DNA from: Chloroflexota bacterium
Lineage (GTDB): Bacteria > Chloroflexota > Ktedonobacteria > Ktedonobacterales > Ktedonobacteraceae
Assembly (NCBI GenBank): GCA_005879655.1
Contig: VBJK01000090.1
Coordinates: 1-14,925 of the forward strand
Direction: 5' to 3'
Length of the DNA: 14,925 nt
A model generated the notes under the pieces. The model did not search any database. It was given only the letters and a program-made list of their open reading frames with translations, and was not told where the DNA came from. The position numbers and the translations under genes are program-made. Below are positions 1 to 8,333 of the stretch, piece by piece; positions within the stretch are counted from its first letter, which is position 1, and each line of letters opens with the position of its first letter.

Positions 1-3000
1 CAGGCAGCCAGAGAACACGCTGATTACGGGTTAGGGGTACGAGCGCCGTTCCAGAACTTGTTAACCGATGTGGCTCGTCTGGTAGGCTGGCACCTAGTCC
101 CAGAGCAAACGCTAGAAGGTAATATTCGTCCTGACGGGGTGTTGCGCGATAGCAACAACCTGCGTCGTGGCTTCTGGGAGGCCAAAGGGCCAAAGGGCAA
201 TCTGGAACAGGAGATCAGCAAGAAGATCAAAGACAGTTATCCCCTAACCAACAGTCTCTTTGAGAATACGCTCAAAGCCGTGCTCTACCAGAACAAAAAG
301 CGCATTCCTGTCGAATACGACTTGGGGAACGCCCATCATGTAGCCGACTTGCTCATCCAGTTCTTCAAACATACTGAGCCGCATATCGAGAAGTTCCAGT
401 CGGCAGTAACGGAATTTAAAGTGCGCATTCCAGAGTTAGCTCACGATCTGCTCGGCATCATCGAGAAAGGGCATCGACAAAATAACCCGTTTGTGGTGGC
501 ATTCACAGACTTTGCCACGCTCTGTCGCCGTTCACTCGATCCGCACTTGAGTGAACAGGCTATCGATGAGATGCTCGTGCAGCACCTCTTAACCGAACGG
601 CTCTTTCGCACCATCTTCAACAATCCCGAATTTGTTAGCCGCAACGTGATCGCCTCAGAGATCGAAAAGGTGATTAAAGCGCTCACCAGTCGCTCCTTCA
701 ATCGGCAGGAATTCTTTAAGTCCCTTGATCGCTACTACGTGGCGATAGAGGAAACAGCCAAAGGCATCGAGAGCTGGCAAGAACGCCAGGAGTTTCTCAA
801 CACCGTCTACGAAGGTTTCTTCCAGGGTTTTTCAGTTAAGCAAGCCGATACACATGGGATCGTCTATACCCCGCAAGAAATTGTAGAGTTTATGTGTGCC
901 AGTGTTGAAGAAGTGCTCAAACGCGAGTTTGGCACGTCTCTTGCCGACAAGGATGTCAAGATCCTCGATCCCTGTACGGGCACAGGAAACTTCATCGTCA
1001 ACTTGATCCGCAACCACATTCCTTATGGCTCCAAATTAGCGTATAAGTACAAAAATGATCTCTTCTGTAATGAAATCACGCTTCTGCCGTACTACATCGC
1101 GTCGCTCAACATTGAGCACGAGTATTTTGAGAAGATGAAAGTGTACGAGCCATTTGAAGGGATCTGTTTTGCTGATACATTGGAGCTGGCAGAAGGACAA
1201 CAATTGTCGTTATTTGTGGAGGAAAATACAGAACGCGTGCAGCGAGAGAAGGATGCTCGCATTATGGTAGTGCTTGGCAATCCTCCCTATAATGTTGGAC
1301 AAAAAAATGAAAACGATAATAACAAAAACCGTAAATATAAAATAATTGATGACAGTATCAATAAAACATATGTTCGAGTATCTCACGCAACTAACAAAAA
1401 TAAGCTCTATGATACTTATGTGAAATTCTTTCGTTGGGCTACAGACCGGCTTGGAGATGGTGATGGTATTATCTGCTTCGTGAGTAATAATTCATTTCTA
1501 GATCAGATCGCTTTTGATGGTATGCGTATGCATTTATTTCAAGAATTTACACAGATTTATCATCTAGACCTGCATGGCAACGTCCGTAAGAACCCAAAAC
1601 TCTCCGGGACAACACATAACGTTTTTGGTATCCAAGTAGGGGTGGGAATAACCCTAGCAATTAGAAAGAGCGCGATGACTGAGAAAAAACTCTATTATTA
1701 TCGCGTCCCGGAGTACTGGACAAGAATGGAGAAGCTAGCATTTCTAGTAAAGACAGAAAGGGTGAAGCATGTTGATTGGGTGGAGTTGCTACCTGATAAA
1801 CGGTCTACTTGGATGACTGAAGGCTTAAACCCTGAGTTTGAGACATACTTACCATTAGGAAGTAAAGAAGCAAGAGTTGCACGCAGTAGCACTACCACAG
1901 AACCAAATGGTGGCACTATTTTCAGAAATTATTCACTTGGACCACGTACGAACCGCGATGGTTGGGTATATGATTTTAGTAGAGATGCTCTTATCCAGAG
2001 AGTACACCGTTTTGTGGAGACCTACAATACTGAAGTTGATCGCTGGCGGAGACGTGGCAATGAGGACTTTGCAGTTGACGATTTCGTGATGTATGATGAT
2101 AAAAAGATCAAATGGAGCGAAGGATTAAAGCTTCAACTCCAGCGTGGTACTTACAGCAAATTTGCGTTAGATAAAATACGGAGATCTCTATACCGCCCAT
2201 TTTGCAAAAAGTGGCTCTTCTTTGATCGCATTCTTATTGAGCGTGTTTATCAATTCCCTCAGATTCTTCCTGATCCTAGCAGTGAATTAGAGAATAGGGT
2301 TATATGGCTCAAAGTTGGTTCAGAGTGGCCTATGTTCGCTCTCGCCACAAATGTCATCCCTGACCTTTTGCCACAAGGCGGTGCGCAATGCTTCCCCTAC
2401 TACACCTATGCTGAAGATGGCACAAACCGTCGTGAGAACGTTACCGATTGGGCACTCAAGCAATTTCAGGACAAATATGGTCCTGCTGTGACCAAATGGG
2501 ACATCTTCCACTACGTCTACGGTTTGTTGCACCATCCTCAATACCGGCAACGCTATGCAGAAAATCTCAAGCGTGATCTGCCGCATCTTCCCTTCCTGCT
2601 CAGTACTGAAGCATTCAGGGCGTGTGTCAGCGTTGGTGAGCAACTGATGGATCTGCATCTCGATTATGAAATGGCACAGGAGTATGAGCTGACAGAAGTT
2701 AATGATGGCAGTTTGCCCTACGATGAGTGCCAACGCGTAGAAAAGATGCGATTGACAGCAGAGAAAACAGCAGTGGTGATCAATAAGGCGCTTACCCTAA
2801 CTGGCATCCCGCAAGCCTGCTTTGCCTATCGTCTGGGCAATCGTTGTGCGTTAGAGTGGGTGATCGACCAGTATCAGGTAACAACGGATAAGCGCAGTGG
2901 GATAGTGAGTGATCCCAATCGGGCAGATGACCCTGAGTATATCGTGCGTCTGGTCAAACAAGTCGTGACGGTCAGTGTGAAGACCGTACAGCTTGTGCGT

Positions 3001-3057
3001 GAGCTGGAGCAAGTGGTGACATTACACGATTGGATAGAAAAAATTGGTGACAGCTGA
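1..3057 (+). CDS. Type ISP/IIG-like restriction-modification enzyme (N6-adenine methyltransferase with N-terminal nuclease motif), 5' partial
   Basis: The frame is open from base 1, so the true start lies upstream; the TTG at 58 is only an internal codon. The N-terminal part has a PD-(D/E)xK-like nuclease signature: Asp of RPDG at 133-135 and E-A-K at 178-186. A helical spacer follows, then an amino-methyltransferase domain with SAM motif I DPCTGTGNF at 967-993 and catalytic motif IV NPPY at 1279-1290. The rest (about 1300-3000) should be the target-recognition and C-terminal specificity region, as in type ISP enzymes. No helicase motifs are visible, so it resembles a single-chain type IIG enzyme or the methylase half of a type ISP protein. 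It would methylate adenine in a specific site and cut unmodified DNA. The region from about 1290 to 2350 is visibly more AT-rich than its flanks. A stand-alone methylase with a dead nuclease remains possible. Confidence 0.85.
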   Translation, partial: QAAREHADYGLGVRAPFQNLLTDVARLVGWHLVPEQTLEGNIRPDGVLRDSNNLRRGFWEAKGPKGNLEQEISKKIKDSYPLTNSLFENTLKAVLYQNKKRIPVEYDLGNAHHVADLLIQFFKHTEPHIEKFQSAVTEFKVRIPELAHDLLGIIEKGHRQNNPFVVAFTDFATLCRRSLDPHLSEQAIDEMLVQHLLTERLFRTIFNNPEFVSRNVIASEIEKVIKALTSRSFNRQEFFKSLDRYYVAIEETAKGIESWQERQEFLNTVYEGFFQGFSVKQADTHGIVYTPQEIVEFMCASVEEVLKREFGTSLADKDVKILDPCTGTGNFIVNLIRNHIPYGSKLAYKYKNDLFCNEITLLPYYIASLNIEHEYFEKMKVYEPFEGICFADTLELAEGQQLSLFVEENTERVQREKDARIMVVLGNPPYNVGQKNENDNNKNRKYKIIDDSINKTYVRVSHATNKNKLYDTYVKFFRWATDRLGDGDGIICFVSNNSFLDQIAFDGMRMHLFQEFTQIYHLDLHGNVRKNPKLSGTTHNVFGIQVGVGITLAIRKSAMTEKKLYYYRVPEYWTRMEKLAFLVKTERVKHVDWVELLPDKRSTWMTEGLNPEFETYLPLGSKEARVARSSTTTEPNGGTIFRNYSLGPRTNRDGWVYDFSRDALIQRVHRFVETYNTEVDRWRRRGNEDFAVDDFVMYDDKKIKWSEGLKLQLQRGTYSKFALDKIRRSLYRPFCKKWLFFDRILIERVYQFPQILPDPSSELENRVIWLKVGSEWPMFALATNVIPDLLPQGGAQCFPYYTYAEDGTNRRENVTDWALKQFQDKYGPAVTKWDIFHYVYGLLHHPQYRQRYAENLKRDLPHLPFLLSTEAFRACVSVGEQLMDLHLDYEMAQEYELTEVNDGSLPYDECQRVEKMRLTAEKTAVVINKALTLTGIPQACFAYRLGNRCALEWVIDQYQVTTDKRSGIVSDPNRADDPEYIVRLVKQVVTVSVKTVQLVRELEQVVTLHDWIEKIGDS

Positions 3058-3105
3058 CAATTCTCATAAAAGATTGACTTCACAAGAAATAAGAGAGCAA
3101 GAACC

Positions 3106-4305
3106 ATGCAACAGCAAAAGCCGCCATCCGATCTTCCAGAGGAAGTGAAAATTCTTACCAGTGAAACAATGAGTTGGATGCAGGAGCAGAGAGAGCACTT
3201 TGTCAGCGAGCTAACAGCACTGGTAGCCATAGCTTCCGCCTCCAATAATCTGATCGGACTCAACACGATGGCAACAATACTATGTGAGAAGTTGCGCCGT
3301 ATTGGCATGACTACCACCATGTTCGAGCATCCATCCGGCAATGCGGTGTTGGGCGAAATCAGCGGAGAGCATCCAGAAGCAGCTCCTATTTTACTCTTGG
3401 GACACCACGACACGGTGTATGCGGAAGGAGTATCCGCCCCTCCGATAGCGCTGGAAGGCGAGATCTTCTACGGACCAGGCACGATCGATATGAAAGCAGG
3501 TCTGCTACAAGCCATCTATGCTCTAGAAGGGCTTCTCTGCAAGCAGCAGTATCGAGCGTTCAACAAGATCCTCTTTTTGTCTGTGCCAGACGAAGAAGTG
3601 ATAGAAAGGAACCATCTGCAACTGCTCGAAAGGGTCTGTCAAGCCAAACCGTTTGTGCTGGTCTTAGAAGGTGCAAAAAGCCCCGGCAATGTGGTAGTAC
3701 GTCGCAAAGGCTGTGCTTATTGCCAACTAAGGGCACAGGGAATTGCCTCTCATGCCGGGACCAGCCCTGAAAAAGGACGCAGTGCAGTCTTGGAGATAGC
3801 CCATCAGATTGTGCAGTTTTGCCGACTGAACCAATCTATGGAGGGGTTGAGCATCAATGCCGCACCTCTCGTCGGCGGGACGCTACCAAACATTGTTCCT
3901 GACTTTGCCGAAGTGACCTTTGAGATACGTTTCAGGCGCTGGCAAGATTACCATACTCTGGTAGCCCAATGGCAGGAACTGATGCAGCATCAACTGGTGA
4001 AAGGTGTTACGCTGACCCTAACGGCAGAAGAGCATCCCATGCCACCAATGGAGATGAGCGACGAGAGTAGAGTCATGGCCGAGAAGGCTCGCTTGATCAC
4101 CTCCTGGCTCAAGGTGCCATACGATCCTGAAGTTCGTGGCGGAGGATCGGATGGTGGTTGGACAAGCACATGGGGCTGTCCAACACTCGACGGGTTTGGG
4201 GCAGTCGGAGCAGCAGCACATTCGCCCAAGGAACACATTGTGCTTGAGCCTGTTGCGCAAAAGACGGCCATGTTGGCAGGTATGATCGCTTACTTGACGA
4301 TGTGA
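3106..4305 (+). CDS. M20 family metallopeptidase (glutamate carboxypeptidase / CPG2-like)
   Basis: A 399-residue protein, the normal length for a cytosolic M20 di-zinc hydrolase that removes C-terminal residues from small peptides or acyl-amino acids. The full metal set is visible: H100 and D102 (GHHDTV), bridging D128 (GTIDMK), catalytic and metal-binding E163/E164 (PDEE), E188 (VLEG) and H372 (AAHSPKEH). Spacings match carboxypeptidase G2 as I recall it (His112, Asp141, Glu175/176, Glu200, His385). The dimerisation/lid domain with its SHAGTSPEKGRSA segment lies near residues 215-230. No signal peptide is seen. The ATG at 3106 has only a weak upstream purine stretch (agagag); M20 is separated from the R-M gene by 48 nt on the same strand, so co-transcription is possible, but a shared function is not evident. 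The substrate cannot be told from sequence. Confidence 0.9.
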   Translation: MQQQKPPSDLPEEVKILTSETMSWMQEQREHFVSELTALVAIASASNNLIGLNTMATILCEKLRRIGMTTTMFEHPSGNAVLGEISGEHPEAAPILLLGHHDTVYAEGVSAPPIALEGEIFYGPGTIDMKAGLLQAIYALEGLLCKQQYRAFNKILFLSVPDEEVIERNHLQLLERVCQAKPFVLVLEGAKSPGNVVVRRKGCAYCQLRAQGIASHAGTSPEKGRSAVLEIAHQIVQFCRLNQSMEGLSINAAPLVGGTLPNIVPDFAEVTFEIRFRRWQDYHTLVAQWQELMQHQLVKGVTLTLTAEEHPMPPMEMSDESRVMAEKARLITSWLKVPYDPEVRGGGSDGGWTSTWGCPTLDGFGAVGAAAHSPKEHIVLEPVAQKTAMLAGMIAYLTM

Positions 4306-4339
4306 GAAATGATTTAAATAGAGGAGAGCAGTAGCATAT

Positions 4340-4365
4340 TCCGTAGCCGCGCAATTCATTGCGCC
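4340..4365 (-). repeat. Palindromic repeat unit, copy A (inverted)
   Basis: This 26-bp unit, read on the minus strand, has the core GCGCAATGAATTGCGC followed by a GCTAC tail. The core has 7-bp arms around a 2-bp centre, so it can form a hairpin or cruciform. Copies B (4388-4413) and C (4431-4456) lie in the opposite orientation. Copies A and C share a nearly identical 26-bp sequence, so they also form long outward-facing inverted repeats around a segment of about 65 bp. Confidence 0.75.
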
Positions 4366-4387
4366 GAGGTCACAAATGAAGAAAACA

Positions 4388-4413
4388 GGCACAATAAATT
4401 GTGCAGCTACAGA
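4388..4413 (+). repeat. Palindromic repeat unit, copy B (diverged with compensatory changes)
   Basis: The core reads GCACAATAAATTGTGC. Relative to copies A and C, the third base of the left arm changes G to A and the matching base of the right arm changes C to T. The palindrome is thus preserved although the sequence diverged. The tail AGCTAC is kept. This paired change argues that the dyad symmetry itself is maintained. Confidence 0.7.
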
Positions 4414-4430
4414 TACGTTTTGGTGAACAC

Positions 4431-4456
4431 GGCGCAATGAATTGCGCAACTACGAA
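4431..4456 (+). repeat. Palindromic repeat unit, copy C
   Basis: The core GCGCAATGAATTGCGC lies at 4432-4447 and is followed by AACTAC. It is identical in the core to the reverse complement of copy A. It ends 5 bp before the stop codon of the minus-strand membrane protein at 4462. The arrangement resembles a REP-like or MITE-like element; no clear target-site duplication is visible. Confidence 0.75.
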
Positions 4457-4461
4457 TTTCT

Positions 4462-5340
4462 TCATACTTTATGAGAGTCATCCTCCAACGTAGAGCCCTC
4501 AACATCATCAGCAAGCACAATATTACAAAATGACGCCACCGTGCCAAAGACATTAGCATCCCACTCAACCTGCGAGAACTTCGTTGACGCTATCTCATCA
4601 TTTGACGTTATCCCATCAGCTGATGCTATCTCATCAGACGCATGAGCCTTTTCCCTACTATCGGGCGTATTCTCACCAGTCTCAGCAGCTTCTACCGTAT
4701 TACGTGACGAAGCATCCCAGACATCATCAGCATTTCCTAGATCAGTAGCATCCTGGTGCACCTGCTGATCTTCCGCATAGAAGTTGTCTCTATATTGCTT
4801 CTTCGCATAGGAGCGGTAAAATTCATCGACACAAGTAACAACCGGCGATACTGGCATAAAATCGGTAGCTGGCACCCAACCGCCAACAAACTCATCATGT
4901 GCCTGTATCTCCAGGTATTGCATCAGCCTGCCATCATCCTCGCGCGAGTACCTGGATTGCATATGAGCAACGTGGGCAAATAAGAGTCCCTTGAGCGGCG
5001 TCTGCTGATTGACATACTCTATAACCCCCTCCGGCAGCACGACCAAAGTAGGCGCAGGATTGCGGTTCAACTTGACCATCACTCGTTGAGTCAGCAAGCC
5101 AATGGCCCCACACGCGATCATCAACAACAGCAACATAAACAGATAGCTAGCCGATAAACCCACATCCGCTACTGCTACGCTATTGGCCGATTGTGGCAGC
5201 ACAAAAATGCCTATAAGAAATATGGCAAAGGCCAGGGGTCCTCCGACGTTGCGTGCACGCTTTTTTCCTGTGAAGACGCGCCATGCTTTAGGTGCTCGCC
5301 CTTCCCAGACTTGTTGTAGTATCAATTTGGGGTTAAACAT
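4462..5340 (-). CDS. Two-helix membrane protein with possible PH-like domain and acidic tail, coupled to the NACHT ATPase
   Basis: I do not recognise a named family. The 292-residue product starts with a short basic amphipathic segment, then two hydrophobic helices at about 34-52 and 62-84. A compact soluble part (about 95-180, from LVVLPEGVIEY to a conserved-looking VDEFYRSYA helix) contains alternating beta-like stretches and could be a PH-like fold; this is inference. Residues from about 185 to the end are acidic, low in complexity and rich in Ser, Asp, Glu and Ala, with repeated SDEIAS-type words. The ATG at 5338-5340 overlaps the end of the NACHT gene by 8 nt (NACHT stop TAA at 5333-5335), a classic translational-coupling geometry. 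The two proteins are therefore probably made together and may act together at the membrane. It could be an effector, an adaptor or a regulator of the ATPase. Confidence 0.8.
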   Translation of the reverse strand: MFNPKLILQQVWEGRAPKAWRVFTGKKRARNVGGPLAFAIFLIGIFVLPQSANSVAVADVGLSASYLFMLLLLMIACGAIGLLTQRVMVKLNRNPAPTLVVLPEGVIEYVNQQTPLKGLLFAHVAHMQSRYSREDDGRLMQYLEIQAHDEFVGGWVPATDFMPVSPVVTCVDEFYRSYAKKQYRDNFYAEDQQVHQDATDLGNADDVWDASSRNTVEAAETGENTPDSREKAHASDEIASADGITSNDEIASTKFSQVEWDANVFGTVASFCNIVLADDVEGSTLEDDSHKV

Positions 5341-8296
5341 ATCTATACTTCCTCTTGCTGACTTTCACAAATTTGATGAGTTTTAAATCGAGCATTGAGA
5401 TGCGCACTTTTTCGCGCTGGCAAATAGTCCATAAGATTAGATGAATGCGATTTAGCAAAAGATGATCTCTCGATTTGAGCAATCTTGTTAAAAGCCGAAT
5501 AGTTAGAATGCTCTGTGTAAGTTCCTTCAAAGTATTTTGTATATCTTCTTTCACATCCCATTCATGCATTTCTTGTATTGATGGTATCAGGCTGATAAGA
5601 AATGGTTTTGCTGCTTCTCGCTCATCTAGTTGTACCAATGCTGCTATAGCAGCCCATCGAACGCCAGTGTTCTCTTGCTTATCATTAAGAATGGTAAGCA
5701 AGTCGGGCACGACTGCACGCTCTCCTAGCTCCCCTAACACTCCTGCTACACGCCGTCGAACGTAAGCATCCTCTTGCTTATCCTTCAGGATCGCCAGCAG
5801 TTCTGCCACCACTGCACGCTCTTCTTGCTTGCCTAACGCTTGCACTACTGACCCTCGAACGTCAGGGTGCTCTTGCTTATCCTTCAGGATCGCCAGCAGT
5901 TCTGCCACCACTGCACGCTCTTCTTGCTTGCCTAACGCTTGCGCTACTGACCATCGAACGTCAGGGTGCTCTTGCTTATCCTTCAGGATCGCCAGCAGTT
6001 CTGCCACCACTGCACGCTCTTCTTGCTTGCCTAACGCTTGCGCTACTGACCCTCGAACGAAATAGTCCTCTTGCTTATCCTTCAGGATCGCCAGCAGTTC
6101 TGCTACCACTGCACCCTCTTCTTGCTTGCCTAACGCTTGCGCTACTAATGTTCGAACGAAAGGGGCCTCTTGCTTATCCTTCAGGATCGCCATAAGTTTC
6201 CCCTTTACCTCACTCCCACCAATATCTACCAGCGTCGATATTACCTGTTGCTCCGTCAACGAATAAGGCGTCGTCCTCAGCAACTCAAACAAGCACGCAA
6301 TCACCTTTTCTCGCAAAACAGTCTGCCCTATTCTTGGTCGTGCAACAAGGCAACACCCAGCCCAGAGCAGATTAGTATGAAACACATCCTTCCACAATAG
6401 TTGTCCCTTTTCCTGTCTCATCAACTTCTGTAACAGGAGGCTAGCATCAAAGACCGAGCCTGCATAGAGGGAGAACACTTCTTCCCACCATGGATCACCA
6501 CAATAGCTGAGCAACGTATCCAGTTTGTTGTTTTCGGTCGCATACAGCGCGACGAAATACTCTTGCAATGTCAGGTGGAGGAAGCCGTGCCATCCCTGGG
6601 CCTGTTCTTTGAGTAAGCCGTTTTCCTCTTCAATTTCGCTTAAGATGAGTTTACATTGCTGAGCAGGACAACCTACGGTGGGGAGAAAGTTGGCGATGAC
6701 GGTAAGCAGCTCCTCTTCGGGAAAATAACGTCTGCCCTGCTGATGAAAATGCCAAGCGATCTCCATGAGCAATTGGCGTTTGTGTTCCGGCTTGAACTCA
6801 CGGAGACGGCGAATGTCTCGGCTGGTGTCCCATTTGTATAAAAGTGTATCAACGCATTGTTTGTAGAGTTCGGCTCGCTTTTCGGGTAGGTTCTGTTGTA
6901 CTTCGTAGACCATCACGATCAAGCACAACAAGAGAGGATTGGCCGCTAGCACTTGCATGCGGGGTGTTTGCTCTAGCTTGGTATTCAGTTCGTTGGCCGT
7001 CGCATGTCTGCGTGCAACGGTATGCTGATCGAACCAGTTGATGACAAATTGCTTCATCTCATCCAGTCGAAAATCGAGCACTTCCAGTTCGGTGAAGCTG
7101 TGCAGACGTGGGCGGCGATAGTAGCCAGCTTTGCGCGCAGTCACAACGATGGGTGCTTTGGGATAGCGTGCGGCCATCTGATTGATAGCGGTGAGCACGC
7201 GGCGATATGACTCTGCTGCACGCTCGTCATTATTACCAATGACCGTTTCATCTAGCGCATCTAACAGGAGCATGGCACGACCAGCGGCAAGATGTTGCTC
7301 GATATACACACGAGCCTCAGCCTGGGGAAAGCCGTAGCGCTCATCCCAGCGTGCAGCGGCGAACTCGATCAAATCTTGCGCATCAGAATAAGCGAATTCG
7401 GCCAGGGCAATATGAATGGGCAGGTCTGGCAGGTTGGCAAGCTGCTGGTTGACTGCTTTGAGTGTGAGATATTTGAGCAGGGTGCTCTTGCCTGCGCCTG
7501 GATCGCCTAGCACGATGCAATGGGAATATTTCTGCAACGCGTCTTGCGGGGTCATTGCAGCACTTGAGCGCGTCTCTAGTGAGGCCCAACTTGCTTTGAG
7601 CATCGCGTTGGGGTCGCCTCGTTGCTCAGCGGAACGTAAGGCAGCTTCAATATCATAGCTTAAGCGTGTTTCTTCGTGCAGACGTACACGTACATAGACC
7701 TTTGTCACTTCAAGGGGCTGGCTCATGTCCAGAATTTGTAGATGGGTGATGTCAGGGTCGTGCCGAATGGCTTCGCGGTAGGCTTGTTCGCGTTGAGCTG
7801 GCGTTTGGGCTGCTTTCATGGTTGCTTTGGCTGCCTCTGCTGCTGCTATTCTTTGCTGGCGTTCGCGCTCTTTTTCCTCTCGTTCAACAGTGAGTTTTTC
7901 GGCATAGCGCATCTTGTCTAGCTCTGCTATGTTTTGCCGCTGCTGGCGGGCTGCATCTAATTGGAATTGCAGCTGTTGTTTCTCAAGCTCTAAGCGGTGG
8001 TTCCGGCGCACCTGATAGACAACGACTATTCCTGCTATCACAGCTGCGATGATTGTTGCGCCAGCTGCAATGAGTGCTGTGCTCAATGAGCCATAGAATT
8101 GCAAGCTGGCATCGGGGGAGGGGCCGGATGGAGATGGTGGACTAGGTATTGGTGTTGCTATTGGTTGTACTGCCGGAGCGAATGAGAATGCGTGCGCTGG
8201 TGCTGCATTGAGATGCAACAGAATTAAAAAGAAGAAAATGCTTCCTGGCAAGAAAAAAATCAACAGTAGCATATCTAACATGTGTTTTCGTTGCAT
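5333..8296 (-). CDS. Membrane-anchored NACHT-family ATPase with C-terminal HEAT repeats
   Basis: A 987-residue STAND-type NTPase. Order of parts: a signal-peptide-like hydrophobic segment (about 7-38, ending AHA), a Pro/Ser-rich linker (about 40-65), a second membrane helix (about 72-96) followed by arginines, and a charged coiled coil (about 97-165). The NACHT module follows: Walker A GDPGAGKST at 264-272, Walker B MLLLDALDE at 342-350, and a VTAR sensor-like motif at 385-388. An FLHLTLQEYF helix, usual in this family, lies near 572-581. The HEAT repeats run from about 685 to 880, then a basic tail. The predicted topology puts the ATPase in the cytoplasm. The ATG at 8296 is preferred because AGGAG sits 5 nt upstream; an in-frame GTG at 8302 overlaps that site. 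NACHT proteins in bacteria include antiphage defence proteins, but signalling roles also occur. It is the first gene of a pair with the downstream membrane protein. Confidence 0.88.
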   Translation of the reverse strand: MQRKHMLDMLLLIFFLPGSIFFFLILLHLNAAPAHAFSFAPAVQPIATPIPSPPSPSGPSPDASLQFYGSLSTALIAAGATIIAAVIAGIVVVYQVRRNHRLELEKQQLQFQLDAARQQRQNIAELDKMRYAEKLTVEREEKERERQQRIAAAEAAKATMKAAQTPAQREQAYREAIRHDPDITHLQILDMSQPLEVTKVYVRVRLHEETRLSYDIEAALRSAEQRGDPNAMLKASWASLETRSSAAMTPQDALQKYSHCIVLGDPGAGKSTLLKYLTLKAVNQQLANLPDLPIHIALAEFAYSDAQDLIEFAAARWDERYGFPQAEARVYIEQHLAAGRAMLLLDALDETVIGNNDERAAESYRRVLTAINQMAARYPKAPIVVTARKAGYYRRPRLHSFTELEVLDFRLDEMKQFVINWFDQHTVARRHATANELNTKLEQTPRMQVLAANPLLLCLIVMVYEVQQNLPEKRAELYKQCVDTLLYKWDTSRDIRRLREFKPEHKRQLLMEIAWHFHQQGRRYFPEEELLTVIANFLPTVGCPAQQCKLILSEIEEENGLLKEQAQGWHGFLHLTLQEYFVALYATENNKLDTLLSYCGDPWWEEVFSLYAGSVFDASLLLQKLMRQEKGQLLWKDVFHTNLLWAGCCLVARPRIGQTVLREKVIACLFELLRTTPYSLTEQQVISTLVDIGGSEVKGKLMAILKDKQEAPFVRTLVAQALGKQEEGAVVAELLAILKDKQEDYFVRGSVAQALGKQEERAVVAELLAILKDKQEHPDVRWSVAQALGKQEERAVVAELLAILKDKQEHPDVRGSVVQALGKQEERAVVAELLAILKDKQEDAYVRRRVAGVLGELGERAVVPDLLTILNDKQENTGVRWAAIAALVQLDEREAAKPFLISLIPSIQEMHEWDVKEDIQNTLKELTQSILTIRLLTRLLKSRDHLLLNRIHLILWTICQREKVRISMLDLKLIKFVKVSKRKYRYV
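5616..6210 (-). repeat. Tandem 99-bp repeats encoding 33-residue HEAT units in the NACHT gene
   Basis: About six in-phase units of exactly 99 bp can be followed through the recurring gcacgctc word near 5715, 5814, 5913, 6012 and (as gcaccctc) 6111. The units beginning at 5814 and 5913 differ at about 2 of 99 bases. Outer units are more diverged. Each encodes a unit like AVVAELLAILKDKQE, then a variable 3-residue patch, VR, two more variable residues, and AQALGKQEE. Such identity implies recent duplication or gene conversion, and copy number is likely to change between strains. Confidence 0.92.
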
Positions 8297-8333
8297 CTCC
8301 ACTCCTAATTCATGTAAAAATAGATTGGAATTT

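Larger units (their letters stand above)
4306..4461. other. Convergent intergenic region between M20 peptidase and the two-helix membrane protein
   Basis: This 156-bp stretch between two converging genes contains no convincing reading frame of its own. It is dominated by three copies of a palindromic repeat unit (listed separately). Because both flanking genes end here, the hairpins could act as transcript ends in both directions, but no long T-run follows any of them. No transposase or integrase is present. Confidence 0.6.

Noticed and set aside
2320..3413. Minus-strand frames of 137 and 179 codons over the R-M and M20 genes
   Set aside because: Antisense shadows of well-supported genes; Cys/Ser-rich composition without recognisable motifs.
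4018..4449. Minus-strand reading frames of 81-143 codons across the end of the M20 gene
   Set aside because: They lie opposite a gene with a complete set of catalytic residues, have no ribosome-binding site and show no domain content.
4589..4635. Short repeats of gctatctcatca in the acidic tail of the membrane protein
   Set aside because: Only two exact copies and one imperfect copy at 17-18 nt spacing; explained by low-complexity coding for DEIAS-like words.
5616..6210. CRISPR-like array because of regular near-identical repeats
   Set aside because: The 99-bp units are contiguous, in phase with a long reading frame and encode HEAT helices; there are no spacers.
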